Source of the DNA: Noviherbaspirillum humi
GTDB taxonomy: Bacteria; Pseudomonadota; Gammaproteobacteria; Burkholderiales; Burkholderiaceae_D
Direction of reading: 5' to 3'
Assembly: GCF_900188095.1 (NCBI RefSeq)
Contig: NZ_FZOT01000019.1
Coordinates: 1 to 64,000, forward strand
Length of the DNA: 64,000 nucleotides
The translations under genes were made by a program, and so were the position numbers. Shown here one piece after another: positions 25,688-34,206 of the stretch (the stretch's first letter is position 1; every line of letters begins with the position of its first letter). The notes under the pieces are model-generated. The model was not told the origin of the DNA. It searched no databases and was given only the letters and a program-made list of their open reading frames with translations.

Positions 25688-26562
25688 GAGCGTCTTACAA
25701 AATAGGAACGGGACGAGGTTGCGGAATGGTCGATATAGCGTTCGCCATCAAAATTAGCGCAGCCTAATCGCATCAATGCTGCATGCATATCGGCATGCCT
25801 CTCGTAGCGCACCCCACAGTCTGCGGAATTCAACCCAGCGTGTCATGCTCAGGTGGCTTCCATGTTCAGTGCCTCGCTTGGTCAGTTGCGGAACGTTTCT
25901 GCGCTTGCTAAGCAAACAGCAGTCGCGTTTGCAGTCATAAGCGCGGTCTGCACGCACTTCGGTTTACTCAAAGGCCGGCCACGGCGACCAGCAATAGCCA
26001 GCATGGTGTCCAGCAGCGGCATGGGTTGGGCGGGGTCTTGCCAGTTGGCCTGGTGAGGACGATGTTCAGTGGCATGCCGTTGGCATCGACGAGGAGATGG
26101 TGCTTGCTGGCCGCCTTGCGCCGATCAGTCGGGTTGGACCCTGTTTTTTCCGCCGTGTACCGCTCGCACGGACGAGCCGTCGGCAATGACGCGGAAGAAG
26201 TCGAGTCGCTCGGCGTGACGCAGCTTGGCAAGCAAAACCCGGTGCAGTTTTTCCCACACTCCGCCTGCTGGCGCCAGTCGCGTGCCCGCCGCCAGCAGGT
26301 CATGCCCGAACCGCACTTCAATTCTTGCAGCAGCACCCGCCAGGGCAAACCGGTCTGCCGAATGTAGATAATGCCAGTTAGCAGGCGCCTGTCTTCCAAG
26401 CGCTTTCGCCCTGCTGGCGATTTGTGAAGCAGCGTAGGGGGTAGCAAGGGCTAACCGAATTCCCACAGCCCATCATCATCAGTTCACGACGCATTTTGCG
26501 TCTCCAGGCAACTCACCGGAAAGACTGTTAGACCGCGGTTTTCTCATTTTTCTAGGCGCTCT
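25687..26562 (-). mobile_element. Degenerate IS5-family insertion sequence (876 bp)
   Basis: Ends are imperfect inverted repeats, AGAGCGTCTTACAAAAT on the left and AGAGCGCCTAGAAAAAT on the right (reverse complement). The target dinucleotide TA is duplicated at 25685-25686 and 26563-26564. The interior encodes a broken IS5-type transposase on the minus strand. Size and TA target fit the IS427-like group. The insertion created the present crtB stop codon. Confidence 0.85.
25754..26520 (-). pseudogene. IS5-family transposase, frameshifted remnant
   Basis: Pieces of one transposase occur in different minus-strand frames. An N-terminal part near 26400-26230 reads RRLLTGIIYIRQTGLPWRVL and CGSGMTCWRRARDW. 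A central part near 26180-26050 reads NPTDRRKAASKHHLLVDANG. A C-terminal part near 25950-25760 reads RADRAYDC and KRGTEHGS. The order matches IS5-family DDE transposases (D in the DGSS segment, D in DRAYD, E near the end). Several frameshifts and stop codons separate them, so no full protein can be made. Confidence 0.8.
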
Positions 26563-26775
26563 TACTAACATCGCCTTACATTAAATCAAGCGGCGAATTT
26601 GACTATTGTCACGATTCATAAAGAACGCCAATAATGTCAATTGCTTCTCATTAAATGTATTGACCTAAGAGTCCTTGCTGCTGCTACCGCGGCAATCTAG
26701 CAGATGCAAATCGGGTGGTTATGTTCGATATACCCCTATTTAACGAAATTTAATTGAAAAGTAATATTTCAAAGA

Positions 26776-27366
26776 ATGAAAAATGCTCTGAAATACATTG
26801 TTGTGTCAGTATGTTCTTTAATTCTTGCCGCTTGCGCCGGTGTGAACTTCAACAGGCCTCAACCAGGCAAGTTTCAGCTTGGTCGAAGCACACAGAATGA
26901 AATCGTTAAGGAAATGGGTGATTCTTACAAAGCCACCAACATGACGAAGAATGGCAAGGCGGTTAAAGCAATCTCGTATGGTTTTTCTGCCGTTCAAGGA
27001 GGCAGTGACTTGAGAATGATTCCAGTGAGAGTCCAAACATTTTTCTTTTACAACAACACTCTCGTTGGTCAAACTTTCATATCCTCATTCGATGCAGACA
27101 ATACAAATTTCGATCCAGAAAAGGCTTCGACACTTAAGAAAGGGCAGAGCACACATTCAGACGTGATCGCTTTACTCGGAGAGCCATCTGGCACGTATAT
27201 TCCACCAATGAGCAAGGCTCTGTCTAAAAAGACGATTTCGTATCAGTACACTGCTCGAAGGACAGCGCCCTTCGGTAAGATAGAAATTGAGCGCAAGTCG
27301 TTATCAATTTCATTCAACGAAAATGATGTAATTGAAGACATTGAATTGAGCCTTTCAAATAATTGA
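26776..27366 (+). CDS. Orphan lipoprotein, AT-rich
   Basis: A 196-residue predicted lipoprotein. The signal peptide MKNALKYIVVSVCSLILAACAG has lipobox LAAC with Cys at 20. The mature part contains two similar segments, FQLGRSTQNEIVKEMGDS (near 34-51) and STLKKGQSTHSDVIALLGEPSG (near 119-140). These look like the beta-lactamase-inhibitor/BamE (SmpA-OmlA) helix repeat, where G-x-T-x-x-V-x-x-x-L-G-x-P is usual. The protein may thus be an envelope scaffold or inhibitor; this is a weak fold-based reading. Codon use is much more AT-rich than the crt genes, suggesting transfer. No partner gene is evident. Confidence 0.7.
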   Translation: MKNALKYIVVSVCSLILAACAGVNFNRPQPGKFQLGRSTQNEIVKEMGDSYKATNMTKNGKAVKAISYGFSAVQGGSDLRMIPVRVQTFFFYNNTLVGQTFISSFDADNTNFDPEKASTLKKGQSTHSDVIALLGEPSGTYIPPMSKALSKKTISYQYTARRTAPFGKIEIERKSLSISFNENDVIEDIELSLSNN

Positions 27367-27503
27367 AGCTGGATGATATTGTCACCATAGTCTTCCCTGA
27401 TTTTTTCCTTGAGACGCGGCATTATTTTTGTCATCAAGACAATATGCGAATTTTCTTCTCAAAGAATTTTCCGGAAATGCAGCTGATTAATGGATCTCAT
27501 AAA

Positions 27504-27903
27504 ATGTACAAACAACTTAAGCTCATTTCCACCTTTTTTAATATGCGCTAATCTCTTCGCGTGCGGTGGAACCAGCGAACAAAGTGCTTGCTCAACAGAG
27601 AAAGCCCTTGCAATAAGTTGGACATACCAAGGTATAACTACTTTAAATTTTCCGTTAAACAAAGTAACTACTTATAAACCCACTATTACCGGCGTACCGA
27701 ATTCTTGTTTAGGTTCAATGCGCTTTTCTATAACTCCAGAATATGCAGTACCCTGGATCAGCGTTGACTTTCAAACTGGGGAAATTACAGGTACGCCCAA
27801 AGATTCCGTTTCTTGCGGGGCTGTTCTTAATTCTACAAATTGCTCTTCAACCTTCGAAGTCACTCTGTCGATTCCAGGCTACTCACCCACGAAAAGCGAA
27901 TGA
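27504..27903 (+). pseudogene. Ig-like (He_PIG) lipoprotein, probably frameshifted in its signal peptide
   Basis: The coding body (27540-27903) is a small putative-Ig domain protein ending in the typical VDFQTGEITGTP motif (near 27760-27800). In its own frame the only start is ATG 27490, giving an awkward polar N-terminus. In the neighbouring frame ATG 27504 encodes MYKQLKLIST, and removing one T from the T6 run (27534-27539) would join it to FLICANLFACGG, a canonical lipoprotein signal. The gene is thus either frameshifted in nature or affected by a homopolymer error. If expressed intact it would be about 132 residues, outer-membrane lipid-anchored. No function is known. Confidence 0.55.
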
Positions 27904-28095
27904 TAGTCGACGTTTCGAACAACTAATTATCGGGTTTGGATCCAACAAGATTTACAATGCTTTACCATAAAGTATAAAGAACCCAGTTAGAAGTTCGCAG
28001 CCTAAGAATCTTATTACCGCGACTTACGCTGAAGCATAAGGAACTAAGCGAAGAGTGTGAACTCTATGCCATCTTTGGGATGAAGGAGAGAGGTC

Positions 28096-29021
28096 ATGGC
28101 CGCCGCCCTCTCAACAGATTTGCGCTGGAAGCTGATTGCCGCCTGTGAGCGTGGCAACGTCAGTCAACGGGAAGTGGCCGAGTTCTTCGGCGTTTGCCTG
28201 GCTACGGTGGAAAAGCTGTGGCGGCTGTACCGGGAAACGGGGGATGTGGTTAAACCCAATCCGCTGCCACGGGGACGTTCACCGAGTATTCATGCCAACG
28301 CCAAAGATCATCTGCGGCAATGGATCGAGCAGCAGCCGGATGCGACACTGGTTGAGCTGTGCGAGCTGCTGCAACGCCAGCTTGGCATTGCGGTGAGCAG
28401 GGCCACGGTGTCACGAACGCTCAAGGACATGGGCATGCGGCGTAAAAAAAGACCTTACGTGCCAGTGAGCAAGACCGCCAGGCGGTACATCAGGCACGCC
28501 AGCGCTACGGCCGGCAGATAAGCCGCCAGCCGGTACGACAGCTGTACTTCGTCGACAAATCCGGCATCAATATCGCCATAACCCGCCGCTATGGTCGGGC
28601 GCCAGCCGGCAGACGAGTGCATGATACGGCGCCGGCCAACCACGGCCGCAATGTCACCATTCTCAGTGCGTTGTCAGTGTATGGGTTAGATGCGGTGATG
28701 AGCGCGGAAGGGGCCACCAATGGCGCCGTGTTCAAAGCCTATGTCACGCGAGTGCTAGCGCCAAGACTGCGCCCGGGCGATGTGGTAGTGATGGACAACC
28801 TGCGGGCTCACAAGGTCGATGGCATCGAGCAGGCGATCCGGGAAAAGAAAGCCAGGCTAATCTACCTGCCACCCTACTCACCCGACCTGTCACCGATTGA
28901 GCTTTGCTGGTCAAAGTTGAAAACAAAGCTTCGAAGTCTCAAGGCTCGTACTCGTACCGCACTCGATGAAGCCCTCAGAAAAGCGGTCAACACCGTAAGC
29001 AATAGCGATGCTCGTGGATAG
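28096..29021 (+). CDS. IS630-family transposase, two frames joined by a -1 frameshift
   Basis: The first frame (28096-28521) encodes the N-terminal helix-turn-helix region (RGNVSQREVAEFFGVCLATVEKLW). The second encodes the DDE catalytic part, with LYFVDKSGIN for the first Asp, VVVMDNLRAHK for the second and YSPDLSPIELCWSKLK for the Glu. They join if the ribosome slips -1 on A7 followed by G at 28444-28451, giving KKKTLRASEQDRQ, the expected family sequence. IS630 members are known to use such slippage. The second frame ends in TAG (29019-29021), where relatives have Trp; nine in-frame codons continue to TAA at 29049. Element ends were not resolved, but its insertion is expected at TA. Confidence 0.8.
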
Positions 29022-29102
29022 TTTGAGCACTGCGGCAACCCCGTAAGCTAATTTGAAAAGCGATGTAACGCCGTCGCGTGGTGAAGACCGCCACGATATT
29101 GA

Positions 29103-29124
29103 GGCAGGCAAAATTTGCCCTGCC
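29103..29124. repeat. Imperfect hairpin downstream of the IS630 transposase
   Basis: GGCAG/CTGCC and GCAAA/TTTGC pair with one bulged C. It lies 50 bases after the remnant transposase reading frame and could be a transcription end signal or part of the element end. Confidence 0.35.
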
Positions 29125-29234
29125 ATCCCTATAAAAGTTGTCTCGCCTTGAAGACAATTGGGTTGCCAACTCAACTAATTTCATATCTTAAATGATAGAT
29201 TAAGGGGTCAACTTTAATGATTACATAAAATATT

Positions 29235-29658
29235 ATGAGAGCCAGAATGTGCAAATGCTATGTCGCCATTGCTTTAATGGTTTTCATGATTGTTGCTGCG
29301 TGCTTCGCTTTTTATTTTTTTAAAAGACGATCCCGACGCCCAAGGCCTTTTCGGGCTCTTGGCAATCTTAGGGAAAGGTATTGGACTACCTTCGCTGCTT
29401 TTTGGGATCAGCCTTGCCTTGGCTGGGAGAGGCAATAGATTGCTTTGGACCGCCATTTTCCCGATCCTCTGCATCGTTTTCGGGGGCGTCATCGCTTTTG
29501 GGTCTTCGTTGATTCCCTCCGACGCACACCTAATCAGGAATCTTCTCAGTTTTACACTATTGACGATCGTTCCTGCCCTATTGCTTTTTGCTGCGGTAAA
29601 TCTCAAGCGAATAAGAGCCTGTTTGAAAACGGCTCAAGGAATCGAAAAGGCACAATAG
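29235..29658 (+). pseudogene. Small multi-span membrane protein, probably frameshifted
   Basis: ATG 29235 opens a frame encoding a transmembrane N-terminus (YVAIALMVFMIVAACFAFYF) that turns into basic nonsense after a T7 run (29315-29321). The next frame continues with KDDPDAQGLFGLLAILGKG, then hydrophobic spans to a stop at 29656-29658, and is closed by a stop just before 29290. Deleting one T fuses them into a ~140-residue protein with about four membrane segments. No family is recognised. It lies just after the IS630 element in AT-rich DNA. Confidence 0.5.
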
Positions 29659-30050
29659 GTCTACGGCTGTTCGCCTTCAGCCACAGAGCTGCTTTAGCTT
29701 TGCTCAGTTGGGCGCAAGAAGATTTCGCTTTCGGCCAGTTATAAAACATACTTTTTTAAGAAACAATTAACGCGACTGCTCAAAACGCCCCTCTGCAATG
29801 ATCGCGAGCATTAACCTTATGGAAAATCTGCGAACACAAGCTCGCTTCGAAAGCTTGGCCAAATTATGACTCTGCGGTCGGAAAAAATGACTGTAGAGCC
29901 GCGTCTCGAAGATTGTAGGATTTAATTCTAATAGCTACATCAAGTGCGATGATCAACGGTTACTTCTTGCACAAAAATTCGAAATCTACGTAACCTCCTT
30001 TTCCCGGTTTCGCACTTCGAATGAAGGCACATTAAATCTGGATATTTCCT
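29659..30050. other. AT-rich intergenic stretch
   Basis: About 390 bases without a supportable gene, lying between the broken membrane protein and the next lipoprotein. Only very short frames occur. The promoter of the 30051 gene is expected near the 3' end, but no clear -35/-10 pair was seen. Confidence 0.5.
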
Positions 30051-30824
30051 ATGAAAACCATGCGGCTCATTTCACATATCACGCTTATTCTTTTAGTGCT
30101 AGCCGGTTGCGCAACTGCTCCTGGGCCTAAATTCGATGGCTTATCTAAAGTCGAGGAAAATTGGAGCAACGTCTATCTCTATCGAGCATCCAACTTCGTG
30201 AGCAATGCCACCGCATTTACGGTTCTGCTGAATGGAGAAAAGGTTGGAGAGCTCTACAATGGTTCTTACCTATGGTTCAAACTGAAGCCAGGCCTCCATA
30301 GTCTTAGAGTCGATCCCAGCTCCATGGCGGGTCCGACGACAGTATTTGCCAAGCAGAGTGTTGAAAAGTTTGAAGCAAAAAGCGGAGAGCAGAAGTTCTA
30401 TCAATTCAATTTTCAGACCGGACTTTTGGCAAACTCTTTTTACCTCGGCTCGGGTCTGGAAGAGCGTTCTCCCGAAGTGGCTTTGAATGATTTGAAAGAA
30501 CTGAATCTGGCTGCAGCATCAACCGGCGTGCCAATAAGTTCGACCCGGTTCGCGCGACGTGCCGACATAGACGATGTTAATGCGGTGCCTTATCTCGGCG
30601 AAAAAGGGCGTGCCGCTTACGAAAAGTGGCTGCGCCAGCGGTTTCCGAGAGCTTTCTTCATCGGTGAAGGCGGCATGTGGGTTTCGACTTCCGGACCCTT
30701 TGGCAACAGCCCCGACGAACCGAAAGACCCGGTGGAGCGAGGCAAGTACCTTTGCAAGAAGCGATCCTATGTCAACTGCCAGCTCTACGCGGTGGATCGC
30801 GATACAGTCAGCGAAAAGCCTTGA
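30051..30824 (+). CDS. Lipoprotein with DUF2846-like domain
   Basis: A 257-residue predicted lipoprotein, signal MKTMRLISHITLILLVLAGCAT with lipobox LAGC (Cys near 20). The middle (VYLYRASNFVSNATAFTVLLNGEKVGELYNGSYLWFKLKPGLHSLRVD, about 42-90) has the beta-rich layout of DUF2846/PEGA-like surface lipoproteins: R-x-S then inhibitor-like strands, G-E-L-x-N-G-S-Y, and P-G-x-H-x-L. The C-terminal third is unrecognised. ATG 30051 and 30060 are both possible; I kept the first. It converges with a CBM6 gene at 30945. It has a more balanced base composition than the two previous lipoproteins. Function is unknown. Confidence 0.7.
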   Translation: MKTMRLISHITLILLVLAGCATAPGPKFDGLSKVEENWSNVYLYRASNFVSNATAFTVLLNGEKVGELYNGSYLWFKLKPGLHSLRVDPSSMAGPTTVFAKQSVEKFEAKSGEQKFYQFNFQTGLLANSFYLGSGLEERSPEVALNDLKELNLAAASTGVPISSTRFARRADIDDVNAVPYLGEKGRAAYEKWLRQRFPRAFFIGEGGMWVSTSGPFGNSPDEPKDPVERGKYLCKKRSYVNCQLYAVDRDTVSEKP

Positions 30825-30944
30825 TAACTCAAGATGTATTTTCCTTCATTGGCAAAGCGTTAGCGCCTGTTTGAAAGCTAGTCGAAGACACCATCGCATC
30901 ATCGATTAGCCCAGACCGTCCGCGCCCGCGAATCAGTGAATTGC

Positions 30945-32087
30945 TCACCCCGGAATAAAGCGGAACTTGTCGACATTCCCTACGCCATACGTGCCGACCG
31001 CCACGAAGACGACCTTGCGCACGCCGGACACACCCTGGGTAAGCGTCGCCCGCTGCATCTGGAAGTTCTGAAAGCCGCCTGTCGACTGCATGACCATCTC
31101 GCCGATCTTCGTGCCGGTGGGCGAGTCGAGCCGGATCTCCAGCTTCTGATTGGCGAACATCGGGTCGACCGCGACCAGGGCCTCGAATACCGTCGCGCCC
31201 GAGCCGAAGTTGACGTCGTCGTAGGCCGCCCAGTCGCCATTGTCGAGGCTGGCGAGATAGGCGCCTTCGATGGTGACGCCGCGTGAGCTGGTGAAGCTCT
31301 CTCCCTCGATGAAGGCGACCGGCTCGGCCGGCGTGGCGGGCGTGTTTCTGACGTTCAGCTCGGTGAGGATGGTCAGGGTGGCGCCGGGCTGCAGCGTGAC
31401 GGTGCGGACCAGAAAGGAGTTGAATCCCGAGATCGTCGCCGCCGGGTAGATCGTCAGCGGTGGGAACGGCGGATCGGTGAGCAGCGCGTTGGCCGTGCCG
31501 CTGCCCTGGACGAATGCGACCGTGGTGCCGGTGACGGTCAGTCCGGTCAGGTCGGGGATTTCCAGGCTGCCGTTGTGCGGCGCCGATTTGTCGGGCAGCC
31601 AGCCGAGGCCGTTGATGGCGTCGATGGAAACCGGCTGGCTCGACTTGTTGCGGATGTCGACTTTTTCGGTGAGCCGCGAAGAACCGCTTCCGGCATCGCC
31701 GCCGGTGAGGCTGTAGACGATGCCTCCGGTCACGTCGCTGGCGGCGTAACCGAACAGCGGGCCCTGGACATGGATCTGGTTCGGTCCGACATGCAAGCCG
31801 GAATGAACGTGTTCGACGTCGAGCGAATTCCCCGGAATGGACGGGTACACCACGATGCGGCGGCCATCGACGGTCCACTCGATAATGTCCGGAAAAACGA
31901 TGGGGCTGGAAGGTACGGTGCTCAGATCGAAGGGCTCGCGCAGCTTGTACCGGACTGCGGCGTTCTTGTCCGTGATGTCCACCTTCTGCGCCTGAGCGAA
32001 GGATTGCGCGGACAGGAGCATCGCCGCCATGCCCATGATCCACTGCATCACGAGCCTGGGCCAGGATGGCGCTTTCTTGTTGTTCAT
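30945..32087 (-). CDS. Exported protein with C-terminal CBM6-type carbohydrate-binding module
   Basis: A 380-residue exported protein. The signal peptide has a hydrophobic core WIMGMAAMLLSAQSFAQA ending near residue 34. The N-terminal ~240 residues are beta-rich and unrecognised. The C-terminal ~130 residues fit carbohydrate-binding module family 6: FIEGESFTSSRGVTIEG, NGDWAAYDDVNFGSG, the GTKIGEMVM strand and a GVGNVDKFRFIPG ending. No catalytic domain is visible, so it may be a polysaccharide-binding surface or matrix protein. I chose ATG 32087 because AGGA lies about 8 bases upstream; the frame opens further upstream without a signal peptide. It converges with the 30051 lipoprotein gene. 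Confidence 0.75.
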   Translation of the reverse strand: MNNKKAPSWPRLVMQWIMGMAAMLLSAQSFAQAQKVDITDKNAAVRYKLREPFDLSTVPSSPIVFPDIIEWTVDGRRIVVYPSIPGNSLDVEHVHSGLHVGPNQIHVQGPLFGYAASDVTGGIVYSLTGGDAGSGSSRLTEKVDIRNKSSQPVSIDAINGLGWLPDKSAPHNGSLEIPDLTGLTVTGTTVAFVQGSGTANALLTDPPFPPLTIYPAATISGFNSFLVRTVTLQPGATLTILTELNVRNTPATPAEPVAFIEGESFTSSRGVTIEGAYLASLDNGDWAAYDDVNFGSGATVFEALVAVDPMFANQKLEIRLDSPTGTKIGEMVMQSTGGFQNFQMQRATLTQGVSGVRKVVFVAVGTYGVGNVDKFRFIPG

Positions 32088-32424
32088 GATGTGTCGTCCT
32101 TTCGTCTCGTCGGCTTTCTCTGCCTGCCCTTCGGCCATGCCCGATGACGGTCGGCAGCCGATGCAAGGGTCTGCGCGGAGGCGCGCCCGAACGGATCGAA
32201 GCGGTGCCTGCACATTAATTATGTTCGGCAGACCGTGGCTCGCAAACGGTTTTCGCTGATCCCAATCAAAGCGCGGGCACGAAGCATGGAACTTTCAGGT
32301 TCCGCATGCGGAAAGGCGCGGTTGCGGCGATTGCGCCAAGGCTCGCAACGAACGGAAGGATGCGTCGGATGCAGCCTGCCGGGATGGCGGTGTTGCCGTC
32401 AGGAGAATGAAGCGTCGCGCCGGG
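32088..32424. other. Intergenic region between CBM6 gene and crtE
   Basis: About 340 bases without a gene. On the minus strand CATAAT (32223-32218) with a poor -35 (TTTGCG at 32246-32241) is a possible promoter for the CBM6 gene, with a leader of roughly 120 bases. No terminator was found after crtE. Confidence 0.35.
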
Positions 32425-33267
32425 CTACTGGAAGAAGGCAGCGGCAAACTGGCGCAGCGCCAGCGTGTTGGCCTCGCCGGCGAGCGCATCTTCCGCCGCC
32501 TGCATGTAGTCGGCCAGCCTGCGCTCGGCGCTGGAGACGCCGATGCGGGCCACGAGGTTGGGCGCGGCTTCGCCCTTGTCCTTCATGTCGTCCCGGAGTT
32601 GAAAGGCGAGGCCGACATGGGTGGCGAAGCGCATCACGCTTTCTTCCTGCTCGGGGCTGGCATGAGACACCAGGCAGCCGGCGCGGGCAGCCGCCAGGAA
32701 CAGCACGCCGGTCTTCAGATGGTGGATGTCGGTGATGGCGGCGGCGCTCTGCTTGTCGCCGCGCGCGTTCAGGTCGTGGTACTGGCCGAGCGAGAGGCCG
32801 CTGGGGCCGACGGTATGGCACAGCAGCTGGATCAGCTTCAGCCGCAGCTCGCCGTTCAGGCCGTCGTCCGAGGCGATGATGCACTGGCTCTGGGTCAGCA
32901 GCGACACCGCCGCCAGAATCGTCAGGCTCTCGCCGTAGGCGACATGGGTGCACAGCCGGCTGCGCCGCTCGCGGTCGTTGTCCATGCAGGGCAGATCGTC
33001 GAGGATGAGCGAGGCGCAGTGGATCATCTCGATGGCGCACCCCACCTGCAGCGCGGCATCCTCATTGCCGGCGAGACAATCGGCCACCGCCAGCGTCAGC
33101 AGCGGACGCACCCGCTTGCCGGGCGCCAGCACGCTGTAGCGCATCGCCTCCATTACCGGCGATGGATGAGCCGACGCCAGGAGTTGGTCGAGATGCCGGT
33201 CGATGCGGACGCGGCTGCGCGCGATCCAGTCGCTGGCAGCGTAATCCGCGGCATCGGTAGCTAGCAT
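32425..33267 (-). CDS. crtE: Geranylgeranyl diphosphate synthase (polyprenyl synthetase)
   Basis: A 280-residue trans-prenyltransferase that should supply GGPP to CrtB. The first aspartate-rich motif is DDLPCMDND (residues 90-98), the second is RDDMKDKGE (near 218-226), and LAPGKRVRPLL (near 48-58) binds the diphosphate. Small residues before the first motif (CASLIL) are consistent with C20 rather than C15 products, but chain length is not certain from this. I chose ATG 33267 by alignment with CrtE N-termini; the frame opens at 33330. It lies on the opposite strand about 6.7 kb from crtB, with an AT-rich island and two IS elements between. It may share transcription with the SDR gene upstream. 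Confidence 0.87.
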   Translation of the reverse strand: MLATDAADYAASDWIARSRVRIDRHLDQLLASAHPSPVMEAMRYSVLAPGKRVRPLLTLAVADCLAGNEDAALQVGCAIEMIHCASLILDDLPCMDNDRERRSRLCTHVAYGESLTILAAVSLLTQSQCIIASDDGLNGELRLKLIQLLCHTVGPSGLSLGQYHDLNARGDKQSAAAITDIHHLKTGVLFLAAARAGCLVSHASPEQEESVMRFATHVGLAFQLRDDMKDKGEAAPNLVARIGVSSAERRLADYMQAAEDALAGEANTLALRQFAAAFFQ

Positions 33268-33447
33268 GTTGTCGCTCTTTGTCGAAGACAATCGTGCGTT
33301 CGATTCTATAGCAGGGTTGCGAGCTGCCAATGCGCTGGCGCGCGGCTGCGGCGCTTATCGGCTGCAAGATTGACCTGCGTCTATTGAATGCGTAACGGCA
33401 GGCAACGCGTCGAGCCGGCGCAAGCCCGGGCGCGGGGATGAAAACGC

Positions 33448-34152
33448 TCAGCTGCGCCCGACCACCGGCAGCGCCGCGCCATGGATGGCGCGCGCGCCGT
33501 CGGAGCAAAGGAAGCAGATGACATCGGCCAGCGCCTGCGGCGCCACCCAGCGCGAGAAATCCGCTTCCGGCATGGCGGCGCGGTTCTCCGGCGTGTCGAT
33601 GATGCTCGGCAGCACGCAGTTGACGTTGATGCCGCTGTCGCGCAATTCCGCCGACATGGACTCGGTAAGGCGGATCACCACATCCTTGCTGGCGCAGTAG
33701 GCGCCCATGCCGGCCACGCCCTTCAGCGCCGCGTTGGCGGCCACGCTCACCACCTTGCCGCCGCCGGACTCCAGCATGCCGGGCACCACCGCGCGCACCG
33801 CGTTGAGCATGCTCTTCGCGTTCAAGCCAAGCAGGAAATCCCAATCGGCGTCGGCCGTCTCATGTACGCGCGGCCCCATGCGGAAGCCGCCGGCGATGTT
33901 GCACAGCATGTCGATGCTGCCGAAGCGTTGCCTTGCCTGGTTCACCGCCGCCGCCACCTGCGCGGCATCCAGCAGATTCGCCGGCGCGAACAGGCGCGCA
34001 TCGCCTTCACCGCCATAAGCCTGCTGCAGCCTTGGGCGGTCGATGTCCGCCAGCACCAGCCGAGCGCCGCGTTCGGCGAAGGCATGCGCCACCGCCCGGC
34101 CAAGGTTGCCGCCGGCGCCGGTGATCAGCACGGTCTTGTCCTGGAAATCCAT
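33448..34152 (-). CDS. Short-chain dehydrogenase/reductase
   Basis: A 234-residue cytoplasmic NAD(P)-dependent oxidoreductase of the classical SDR family. The cofactor loop TGAGGNLG is at 11-18, the NIAGG motif near 85-89, Ser in VVSVAANAA near 134, and the active-site YCASK near 147-151. An acidic residue after the second strand (ADID) favours NAD(H). The substrate is unknown. It lies 55 bases after the pterin carbinolamine dehydratase gene and 180 bases before crtE in the same direction, so one transcript may cover all three. AGGAGACGTGC precedes the ATG. Confidence 0.88.
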   Translation of the reverse strand: MDFQDKTVLITGAGGNLGRAVAHAFAERGARLVLADIDRPRLQQAYGGEGDARLFAPANLLDAAQVAAAVNQARQRFGSIDMLCNIAGGFRMGPRVHETADADWDFLLGLNAKSMLNAVRAVVPGMLESGGGKVVSVAANAALKGVAGMGAYCASKDVVIRLTESMSAELRDSGINVNCVLPSIIDTPENRAAMPEADFSRWVAPQALADVICFLCSDGARAIHGAALPVVGRS

Positions 34153-34206
34153 TGCACGTCTCCTGGTTGCCGCCCGGTGCGGCTCGTGGCTGGAAGGGAG
34201 TGGCGC

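Noticed and set aside
28016-29090. Exact ends of the IS630 element
   Set aside because: CGCGAC occurs near both flanks (28018 region and reverse complement near 29080), but inverted-repeat match and flanking TA did not agree, so I did not set boundaries.
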